DNA of 64,000 nucleotides from Paraphoma chrysanthemicola. Taxonomy: Eukaryota; Ascomycota; Dothideomycetes; Pleosporales; Phaeosphaeriaceae. The stretch covers positions 2,170,001 through 2,234,000 of the forward strand of contig JAGMWG010000001.1 of assembly GCA_020744225.1 (NCBI GenBank). Reading direction: 5' to 3'. Below, piece by piece: positions 55,923-64,000 of the stretch; within the stretch, counting starts at the first letter, position 1; each line of letters starts with the position of its first letter. The notes beneath the pieces are model-generated. The model did no database searches, had not been told where the DNA came from, and worked only from the letters and a program-made list of their open reading frames with translations. Position numbers and translations under genes: made by a program.

Positions 55923-58440
55923 ATGCGAGCAAATACTACGCAGAAAGCCTACGACGAGGCTTTCCTAGCCTGCTCGACTGCGGTCTACTTTGAGGGCCAG
56001 GTGCGCACCCAATACCTTTCTGCGGGAATTGCAACGGACTGTGCTGATGCTACTGCTTGTAGAATAACGAAAAGGAAGCCTTGCGCTCGTGGAAGACCGC
56101 CCTCGACCACATCTATTACCACAATGCCCGCCGGAACCCCACCACCTACCGCCCGACGTCGTCAACAGAGAAGGCTCTCTTTGAATCATTGCGACAACTA
56201 GAATTACAATGTAAGGAGCGAGTGGACTTGCTGGAGGCGCTGAAGAAGAGTCGCGAAGAGTCCAAGGAAAGCCTGGCCTCGTCAACGGACGCGAACGCGC
56301 CGACTCCGCCACCCCATAGCGTTCCCGTCACGTCAAGCGATACGAGTGGCTCTTCTAGCTGGCTTGGAGGAGGCTCAATACCGCCCATGGAGTATACCGA
56401 TCTGTCACGGCCGCCACCTCTGCCACGTCGCCCCGTGATGGCGCCGCGAAAGAGCTCGGGCACTGGCTCAATACGAGAGAACGACCTGATCAAGACGATG
56501 AGCGCATCGACGCTATCGCCAGACACTACGGGCGAGAAGAAGTCACGCACCCCATCGCCTGAGAAGAAGGGGAGGATGTTGCGGACGTTGAGACCTGGCC
56601 GTGACGGCAAGCCTGCCTCAAAGATGCCAAACACACTTCGATCTCGCCCGGAGGCCTCGAAGGCGGCTACCCAGGCATGGAGCTATGGAGGTACGTCGAA
56701 CAACACAAGACCAAGCTTGGGGTTACCAAATCCGTCCACGTCCTCCGTGAATGCCTCTGCCCGTTCGTCCTTGGAGCGTCCCGTTAGTGAGAGGCCATCC
56801 GCACAGTCGCACTACCTGGACTCACCGCAGCCACAACAATCGCAGGCACCCTTTTACTTCAAGGCTGGTGAGGGGTCTGCTTCGACTGCATACACTGCAC
56901 CACTCTTGGGGTTAGGGTCCAATTCTGAGCCTGTCAAAGTCCCCACTATACAGAGAACAGCACCACCACCGGTACCACGGAAATCCTTAGAGCTGGGTCG
57001 CATGTCTGGGGCACAAGCTACGCCTACAACTCTGCCATCCTATAGGAAGGAATATCCCACACCTACTTTAGACGCTCGTGCGCTGGCAGCCTCGGCAGCG
57101 GCGCGATCATATGGCGACTACGATGACGAGAAGAACGAGCCGCCGCAGGCTTCACGCCCAGTCAGGCGCACAGCTCATAGCTCGGGGAACAATGCTCGGT
57201 CACGGAATGCCAGAGGTCACGGCACGTCTGAGCCTATTGCTTTGACAGAGGAAGAGGACGAGCGAAAACAGCGACCACCAGCCACTCGAAAGGGACGAGC
57301 AAGAGGTGATTCGATACGGGCCGATCTTCCACCTACGCCAACATCAGAGCCTGCCGACTCTGATGAAGAGATTGAAGAGTCGGACGAGTGGAAGAAGCGA
57401 ACGGATGAGATCATGAAGAATCTTCCGAGAGGTGTGGACAAACAAGCTGCCCAACAGATCCTGAATGAGATTGTGATACAAGGAGATGAAGTACACTGGG
57501 ACGATGTGGCTGGACTGGAAATTGCAAAGTCGGCACTGAAAGAGACTGTGGTATATCCATTCCTGAGGCCAGATCTGTTCATGGGGCTACGAGAGCCCGC
57601 GAGAGGTATGCTCTTGTTCGGGCCTCCTGGTACGGGAAAGACTATGCTGGCACGAGCTGTGGCGACAGAGTCCAGGTCTACATTCTTCGCCATCTCCGCC
57701 AGTAGTCTCACATCAAAGTTTCTTGGCGAGTCCGAGAAGCTCGTTCGTGCACTATTTCAGCTGGCCAAGATGCTAGCTCCTTCAATCATTTTCGTCGACG
57801 AGATTGACTCCCTCCTCTCGTCGCGTTCAGGGTCCGGCGAGCACGAAGCAACGCGGCGTATCAAGACAGAATTCTTGATACAGTGGTCGGATCTGCAGAA
57901 AGCGGCTGCTGGGAGAGACATGAGCGACAAGGAGAAGGAGAAGGGCGACGCGACACGAGTGCTAGTGCTTGCAGCGACGAATCTGCCGTGGGCGATTGAT
58001 GAGGCTGCCAGGCGCAGGTTTGTTAGACGACAATACATCCCACTACCCGAAGACTGGGTGAGAAAGAAACAGGTTCAGACTCTCTTGAGCCATCAGAAGC
58101 ATGAGTTGACGGAGCGGGACTTGGACCGACTGGTGCGGCTGACCGAAGGTACGTACAACAGTAGCTTGATCACGGACTCCATCACCCAAACTATGTTCTG
58201 CCTACTGACCTACTCACAGGATTCTCTGGTTCCGATATAACCGCGCTTGCCAAGGATGCTGCGATGGGCCCGTTGCGCTCGCTGGGCGAGAAACTACTCT
58301 CTATGACGATGGACCAGATACGACCCATACAGTTCCAGGACTTCCAGGCCAGTTTGGCGACCATCAGACCGTCGGTCAGCAAAGAAGGTCTGAAGCAGTT
58401 TGAGGATTGGTCACGGGAGTTTGGAGAGCGAGGAGGTTAA
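55923..58440 (+). CDS. AAA ATPase of the spastin/fidgetin (Sap1/Yta6-like) group
   Basis: Three exons, 55923-56000, 56063-58148 and 58220-58440; 794 aa. The N-terminal about 90 residues form an MIT-like helical module (AYDEAFLACSTAVYFEGQ, NEKEALRSWKTALDHIYYHN). The middle (about 110-480) is Ser/Pro/Arg-rich and disordered. The single AAA domain has Walker A GPPGTGKT (546-553), Walker B IIFVDEID (601-608), the arginine-finger region AARRRFVRR, and the Vps4-type C-terminal helix (TMDQIRPIQFQDFQASLATI) in the last exon. These features place it in the meiotic clade with spastin, fidgetin, katanin and Vps4; the fungal members Sap1/Yta6 are closest. Probable role: microtubule severing or septin/cortex-linked remodelling, unproven. 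The first exon (26 codons) is assigned by phase and MIT similarity; a further upstream exon is possible. Confidence 0.9.
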
Positions 58441-58714
58441 ACAAGGGGCGTTAGGACTTGCGATCCTCTGCGGTACTGTACTGCACGATGTGATGAATTG
58501 AACACGTTCCAGGGCTTACCGCCTATCTTGCTCCATTGGTCTGATCTTTTGGCATCACCTGATTATCCGTGCTCCTTCCCTTCTTCGCTGGGTGTCTCCT
58601 TCCCTCGCAAGAACTCACCCCACTAGCCTTGACTTGACTCACCAACGTTCGCTCCACCCAACTCACCTCACTTCTACACACTCCGTCTTCACTCATACAC
58701 ACACAATAGAAGAA

Positions 58715-59597
58715 ATGGCGCCACGGAAAGAGAAGGCTTCGTCGAATGAAGCTGCCGACATGGTGCTTCACTACCTCCGTCAGTCATCCGTCTCTTAGCC
58801 AGCACATTGCGTCGATTCGTTTGGCAAACGCAACTCAATTGATACTGACTGTCTTTAGGCAAGCAAAATCGCCCTTACTCCGCGCTCGAAGTGTCGGCAA
58901 ATTTACACAACAAGGTCACCAAAGGTGCGCCAAGCTGTCAATTGCTATGGTGTCAGTCGCTGATGCACCTACAGCAGCTGCAGCGAAGCTTCTCAAGGAC
59001 CTGCACGAGCAGAAGCAGATCGAGGGCCGTCCGGCTGGTAAGTCGCATCGCTCTTGCCTTGCAATTAACTTGCCTGACGTGTAGTAGGGAAGCAAATCGT
59101 CTACCACGCCACTCAGGTATGTCCGCTATTTCCTTTTCCGAGATCATATTCATCACATCTTCTCTCAGACCCCTCTCACTCACACACCACAGGATCCCGC
59201 CGCCTCCTGCACCCCCGAACAACTTGCCGCCCTCGACGCCAACATCACGTCCCTCCGCAACCAAGCCACGCATCTGACAGCGACCGCCAAGATTCTTCGT
59301 AGCACTCTCTCCTCGCTCAATTCCGAGCTCAGCACCGCAGACCTCATTGCCACTGTGCATGCACTCGAAGCCGAGAAAGCCGAGATTTCAGCCAGGCTCG
59401 AGAGCTTGAAGGCGGGTAAGGCAAAGAAGGTCACCAAGGAGCAGAGAGAGCAGGTGGAGAAAGAGTGGAAGAGATGCGTAGGTGTGGCGAGACGCAGGGA
59501 GAGGGTGTCGAGGGAGTGTTGGCGGTTTGTAGAAGATCAGGTGCAGGATCGGGAGAGGGTGGCGGAGTTGAGGGAGGGGATGGGGCTGGATGACTGA
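58715..59597 (+). CDS. HOP2: Hop2, meiotic homologous-pairing protein (TBPIP family)
   Basis: Five exons, 58715-58778, 58859-58924, 58975-59037, 59088-59116 and 59193-59597; 208 aa, normal for Hop2. Exons 1-4 build the winged-helix DNA-binding domain: MAPRKEKASSNEAADMVL, HYLRKQNRPYSALEVSANL, HNKVTKAAAAKLLKDLHEQ, QIEGRPAGKQIVYHATQD. Exon 5 holds the leucine-zipper-like coiled coil (LAALDANITSLRNQATHL, LRSTLSSLNSELSTADL) and the basic/acidic tail that contacts Mnd1. Hop2-Mnd1 stimulates Dmc1/Rad51 strand invasion between homologues in meiosis I, so the gene implies retained sexual capability. Only exon 5 forms a long frame; the others come from splice phase and the family's winged-helix text. 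All introns (50-80 bp) have canonical ends. Confidence 0.93.
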
Positions 59598-59814
59598 AAA
59601 AAGCGTGGGTAATGTGCTTCATTGCAAGTGAGATCTGAGTCCCCAGCTGAGTTGAGATGATCGGTGGTTTCAACCCGAATACCGAACATTGTAAGCTCTT
59701 TCCTCCATGCTTATGCCAGCAACTTCCTAAAGAATGAAATGGGAGGATCAAATATCCAAGTGCCTGTAGAACGCCCCCTATGCAAACCACAATGCAACGC
59801 TATGCAGTGCAATA

Positions 59815-62107
59815 TCATGAACGCTGATACGAAAGGGATTCCTCGAGGCCATTTCTCACTTCCTGCGAGAGATTACTATCATCATCTTCAATAAACGCCT
59901 CGTCCCTCTGTCTCGCAATCTCAGCCAACTTCTTCGCCAGCGCTATACCCTCTGCTCTGCCTCTGTCTACATCGACCAGCATCATGATGGGGAATGGGAG
60001 GCCGATGAGGACGGCTAAGAACCAGAATGCCTTGGTAATAGTCAGCAAATAAATTCTTGTATATTTTGGGGATGAAATAATGGGAGGGGTGAGGAATGGT
60101 AAAGGAGGAGTAAAGGGGAACATACTGGTCTAATCTCGCCAAACCGATCCGTGATTGCGCCCACAATCGCCGGTCCAAAAACACTACTCCCTTTATCTGT
60201 AATCGCATATAGGGCGTAAAATTGCGCTTCATAGCCCCTTGGAATCAATTCGCCGAATAGACTCCTGCAATACGAACTCAGGCCGCCGAGAACGAAGCCA
60301 TATACCGCGCCTAGCGGGTACATTTCCCACTGTTGTTGGAGACCGAGATACCCAAGGCGCTGGACGGCAGGAATGTAGCCGAGCAAGCCGTACAGGGGGA
60401 TGAGTTCGAAGAGAAAGATGCAGGACATGATTGTTTGGGACGGGGAGAGATTGAGGAGTGAGGAGAGGCGGGACCAAGTGAATGCGCCAAGGACGCCTGA
60501 GAAGGTGGCGATTACATTGATGAGGGCGAGCATGGCGTACGACATTCCGAGTGTGGTTTTGGCGAAGAGTACGGCTGTGCCGGAGACAGTGGCGATGCTA
60601 TCGGAGAGCAGAAACCAGGCGGCGAGGAAAAGGAGTACGTCTTTAAGCAGGCGCGCGTGGGTTGCGGTACGTGCGAGCGACTTCCAGCTGTAGGTGAAGT
60701 AGGCGAGGGCGGTGCGGAAGTTGCTTGTCTGAGCGGCGAGATGCAGTGGTGGGCCGGGACGGGGACGGAGCCAGCGTGCGGCTGGGATGGTGAACAGGAA
60801 CCACCACAGCCCGATGGTGAAGAGTACGAGGCGGAGGCCGAAATTAGAGGACTGGTATATGATAACGATTACGATGCCTATTGTTTGCACGACGAGCGCA
60901 GCAATGTAACCTATGCCGATCCCGTAAGAAGAAAACTTTGTGGAGAGGGCAAGTTCCTGGGACGGCGCAGCGCGAGTCTTTACTCGTGGACTTGTAAGGT
61001 CCGCTGCAGATGTACTTCGCGGGAGGAGTGCTGTGGTCGCATCTGCCACTTCGTCGAGTACATTTTCTTGGGCCGATAAATGGTTCGCGTAATGCGCTTC
61101 GTGTTCGAGCCGCTCCTGGGTTGGCGTCTGCTCCTCGTCCTCCTCTTCATCCAAGAAAGACTCGTCCGAATCACTGGATTCTGGATACCGTACTGTCGGG
61201 TGGAAGCGAACGAGAAGCGGAAGAAAGCTATTGAGCAACACGAAACTTGCGCCGAAGCAAGTGTTGGAGATGATGGCCAACACTGCGCCCAAGAGGTAGA
61301 CCTTTGGCACAACCGGCAGGAAAAGCATGGTAGCTATGCTTCCAATAAATGCGAACCACAAGAGAAACGTCTTCCTGAATCTGCCGTGGTCTGCGGCGCC
61401 GCTCATGCTGATGATCAACAGTGCCTGTATCAGGACTGATATGCTGAAGGTGTACATAGCGAAGCTGGCGGTGTTGATTTCGACGCCGAGGATGTGAATA
61501 ACACACTGGCCTTTATCTGGATCCGGCCTGAACAGCGCATCGAGCGTGTTGGTGGAGAACGAGGGTACCACGGCCGGTCTTGAAGGTTTGCACGGCGTGA
61601 CGCCGTCGGACAGAAGAACACCATTCTCACGAGCGAGCTGTTCAAGCGTGACTGGAATGAAAGAACCGATTCCACAGACGACGAAGACCTGGGTGCGTTA
61701 GTCAAGGTGTGGAGAGGCTACCATCTGATAGCTTGGACCCTGACGAAGCTTGCCGCGGCAGACGGCATATACGAGATCAGAGGTACAAGGTTATACAGAA
61801 AGCGAGTACTGTTTGACATTATAGAAGCATGGTAGAAAAGCGACTTGCTCACCTCGGCGGCCCATCCGTACATGTAGAAGCCGGACAGCTCCTTGTCGGA
61901 GGTCAAGCGCGTGTCTTCGCCGTCATAGTTTGGGGAGTCTGCGGCGTACTCCATGTCGTAGCTTGGATCGGATGCGCTCTGCTCATCGTCTGCCTCGTTG
62001 GACTGCGAGGACAAGGGCACCGAAAGCTTGGAGTGCGTCGAGTCGTCGCGCAGCAGCTGCGGTCTGTAGGGCGGAATGTCGCCGGGTTCAGGTGCGCGCG
62101 GTGTCAT
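59815..62107 (-). CDS. ATG22: Atg22, vacuolar amino-acid effluxer (MFS)
   Basis: Three exons, 62107-61853, 61688-60126 and 60030-59815; 677 aa. Exon 1 is an acidic, Ser-rich cytosolic N-terminus ending GFYMYGWAAEV; the 164-bp intron (61852-61689) joins it to FVVCGIGSFIPVTLEQLARE, the hallmark Atg22 first-helix text. About 12 hydrophobic segments follow (e.g. FLLWFAFIGSIATMLFLPVV, YGIGIGYIAALVVQTIGIVI, LLFLAAWFLLSDSIATVSGT), with a large loop of about 100 residues after the fourth. PRGYEAQFYALYAITDKGSS is the conserved C-terminal block; exon 3 adds the last helix (AFWFLAVLIGLPFPIMMLVD) and a charged tail. In yeast, Atg22 with Avt3/4 exports leucine and other amino acids from the vacuole after autophagic breakdown. 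Confidence 0.93.
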
Positions 62108-62669
62108 GGTCGAATCAGCAGGCCCGCGCGGTGAACGCTAATTGGCGGCAGGTTGCGTCACCGCGAATGAGACATGGCAGACGCGACGGGCAGCGACATG
62201 CGCAGAGCAGAGCAGAGCAGGAGAGCGGAGAGGAGCGACGGCTGTTAGCTGGTATGGCTGAGGGCGAGGCTGGAGGGCTGGGGACGGGCTCTGGGGACGG
62301 TGGGCAGCAAAAGTGGAGTGTATTGGGGGGTTTAGGGCGATCCATGGATGGTGTGCAGGGTGATAACTGAGCGTGCGGCATGACCTGTGAACATCTGATA
62401 GAAGTCTAGTCGACTTGGAGCGATGCCCGTACAGGACAGACAGCTATGCCCAACAGGCCAGCTGCCGCATTCACACGCGCCAGAAATATCGACGCTGCCG
62501 TCTTGGGGAACCGCAGCCGGTGGCGTATATTCACTTGCACAAGGGTCTCCGGCACGCTATGTACAGCATCGGGGACAGCATTCATGTTGCAGCGCTTCCA
62601 CCGTGTTGCTGATGCTTGCCGACTCTTTTGCATGCCAAACAAGCGGCATCGGCACTGCGGCAGGGACTC

Positions 62670-62681
62670 GGGGGGGGGGGG
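62670..62681 (+). repeat. G12 homopolymer
   Basis: Twelve consecutive G, counted directly. Length polymorphism and sequencing error are both likely at such runs. Confidence 0.8.
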
Positions 62682-62862
62682 TGTTGCAGGGCGCGTGTTT
62701 GATGGCGATGCAGGGCACGCTCTTGGGAGTGCATGGGTGTTTCTGGTGCTCATGAATCGCCTGCGTCAGACACGCTTGGCGCTACGGTCGGCTTCCCGCT
62801 GTAGCGCAGCGCTCTCCATTCTTCGACCTGCCCGACAACACCACATTACCACATCACCAACT

Positions 62863-62880
62863 CACCACCACCACCACCAC
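62863..62880 (+). repeat. (CAC)6 microsatellite
   Basis: Six perfect CAC units in the pyrimidine-rich stretch upstream of MED14, probably in the transcribed leader. Confidence 0.8.
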
Positions 62881-63336
62881 TCCCGCCATCGCGCGCCCGT
62901 CCATCACCGTCTCGCAGCGACTGCGACCGCCCAACACACGCGCCCGCCGCCGCAGCATATTCGCGCGCCGACTCGACATGCCATAGCTGGCCAGCCGTCC
63001 TTCTTTCACCACCTGCGTCGATCAAAGCCCTTTCACCCTTCACTGCGCCTGCCTTCGATTCGCGTCACTCGTTCCTTCCATATCCTTACTAAGATCGAGA
63101 CCTGCGCGACCCCTCCTGCTTTGCCTGATCGCGAATTTACCACCACCCTGCCGAGGCCGCCCTCAACCACCGACCGACGCGCGCCCATTCTCGTGCAGCC
63201 CACCCTCAATAATTTACACACGTATCTCCCGTTGATAATACATTACTACGCTGGCTATTGCGGAACATTTTCTCTATAGCCTCTCCGGGAAGGCAGCGGC
63301 GAGGGTGCCGGCGGACTCCAGGCAGGGGGTCGGACT

Positions 63337-64000
63337 ATGCCCGGCATTCTCAACATGAATCACGATCCTGGCGCGGCTTCGGGCTCAAGAGAGGGAGATA
63401 ACAAGAAGCGCAACTTCGAGGGCAAGCTGATCAATGGCGAGCGCAAGGATGCGCCCGGCATCGCTGGTGTAAATGGCGGACTTTCGAAGCCCTCCAGCGG
63501 CGCACCACCCGTGTCAGGACCACCAGGACCCTCTCCCGACCAGTTTTCAGAGCTACCGCCCGAGATCGTTCACATCTCCAGTGAAGCCTACCACCCGCTG
63601 TCGACCCTACTCCTGCGCATATCACAAGAAACGTACAATGAGCTCACAAACACTCTCTCCGAGATGGCCGAATTACAGCCCGCGCCACAGACGAACGGCG
63701 TCCTAGCCAATGGCGCGGGCCACGGCAGTGGTCTAGACACTTCGGAGTCGAATCGTCGGAAGAAACTTCTGCTCATGAAGTTTGCGCAGGACAACAGAGC
63801 GAAATTCATCAAATTGTTAGTCTTGACGGAATGGGGGAAGAAGGCGTCAAAGGATGTCGCCAAGCTCATCGATTTGTTTGCTTGGGCCAAGGAGCAGAGC
63901 GATCACATGGATTTCGTGGATATCCAGATTGAGCGAATCAAACTTTATGCCAGCGCAGCTGGAGAGCGCAATCCCGACATTCGGACTGCCCTCGAAGTTC
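63337..64000 (+). CDS. MED14: Mediator subunit 14 (Rgr1), 5' part, cut by window end
   Basis: Open without a stop from the ATG at 63337 to the window edge, 221 codons seen. The first about 75 residues are Gly/Ser/Pro-rich (MPGILNMNHDPGAAS...). Then comes the Med14 N-terminal domain: ELPPEIVHISSEAYHPLSTL, LLRISQETYNELTNTLSEMA, KKLLLMKFAQDNRAKFIKLL, VLTEWGKKASKDVAKLIDLF, AWAKEQSDHMDFVDIQIERI. The LLxxFAxxxRxxFIKLLVLxxW pattern is diagnostic. Med14 is the scaffold that links the head, middle and tail of Mediator between activators and RNA polymerase II. Full fungal proteins exceed 1000 residues, so most of the gene lies beyond the window. No intron is needed in this part. Confidence 0.95.
   Translation, partial: MPGILNMNHDPGAASGSREGDNKKRNFEGKLINGERKDAPGIAGVNGGLSKPSSGAPPVSGPPGPSPDQFSELPPEIVHISSEAYHPLSTLLLRISQETYNELTNTLSEMAELQPAPQTNGVLANGAGHGSGLDTSESNRRKKLLLMKFAQDNRAKFIKLLVLTEWGKKASKDVAKLIDLFAWAKEQSDHMDFVDIQIERIKLYASAAGERNPDIRTALEV

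Larger units (their letters stand above)
62108..63336. promoter_or_regulatory. Divergent intergenic region, ATG22 / MED14
   Basis: 1.2 kb shared by two head-to-head genes. Holds a GCAGA-type minirepeat (62202-62220), a G12 run (62670-62681) and (CAC)6 (62863-62880); the CAC part lies in the probable C-rich 5' leader of MED14. A 277-codon plus frame (62446-63279) is low-complexity and not called. Confidence 0.45.

Noticed and set aside
62446..63279. 277-codon plus-strand frame with a His run
   Set aside because: The His run is the (CAC)6 microsatellite; composition reflects the C-rich MED14 leader, and no domain is visible.
1..64000. Search for transposons, CRISPR arrays, rRNA and phage-like modules
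   Set aside because: No terminal repeats with transposase/reverse-transcriptase text, no regularly spaced repeats and no rRNA motifs were found by eye; a profile search could still reveal degraded remnants.

Overview
This window is nuclear DNA of a filamentous ascomycete (Pezizomycotina). The evidence is short introns (about 45-75 bp, GTANGT-type donors, CTAAC/CTGAC branch sites close to the acceptor), closely packed genes on both strands, and typically filamentous families: HET, Zn(II)2Cys6, NmrA, an S41 'CPAF-like' peptidase, and kinases fused to degenerate zinc fingers. Dothideomycetes is my best guess but rests on general resemblance only. Exon joins were worked out by hand from splice signals, reading phase and family motifs. 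I see no rRNA, convincing tRNA, CRISPR array or intact transposon. Everything prokaryote-specific is absent.

Region 1 (1-20 kb) is accessory in character. It opens with a 5'-truncated, apparently broken zinc-finger/protein-kinase gene (1-4078). Next come a secreted, probably GPI-anchored S41 peptidase (4135-6677), two NmrA-like NAD(P)-binding proteins (7673-8602, 9333-10494) and an Ayr1-like short-chain dehydrogenase (11153-12187), all on the minus strand. A RING protein (13283-14253) and a HAD 'Swiss army knife' RNA-repair-like protein with an RGG tail (14429-16105) diverge from one promoter. A Zn(II)2Cys6 transcription factor (16904-19773) is followed by 2.4 kb without a confident gene.

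Region 2 (22-38 kb) is a run of core genes on the plus strand: histone chaperone ASF1, a Chs4/Skt5-type Sel1-repeat protein with a farnesylation box, SMC6, an F-box protein and anaphase-promoting complex subunit APC2. ASF1 and SMC6 both have MluI cell-cycle-box-like motifs upstream, which fits S-phase expression. A HET-domain gene (38274-40124) interrupts the core set.

Region 3 (41-64 kb) holds TFIIIC subunit TFC4, a small predicted secreted protein, the divergent pair SYS1/COA6 separated by a G28 tract and a 25-bp duplication, a PARG-like protein, mitochondrial asparaginyl-tRNA synthetase, a mitoferrin-type carrier with eight exons, a Sap1/Yta6-like AAA ATPase, meiotic HOP2, vacuolar ATG22 and the 5' part of Mediator subunit MED14, cut by the window end.

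The genes form no single pathway. Themes are chromosome biology (ASF1, SMC6, APC2, HOP2), transcription (TFC4, MED14), mitochondria (COA6, AsnRS, mitoferrin) and membrane or cell-wall traffic (SYS1, Skt5-like, ATG22). I did not find a convincing undescribed multi-gene system. The best leads are the G28 promoter tract, the splice-separable CaaX box, the decayed kinase gene and the oxidoreductase/peptidase/regulator neighbourhood at 4-20 kb.
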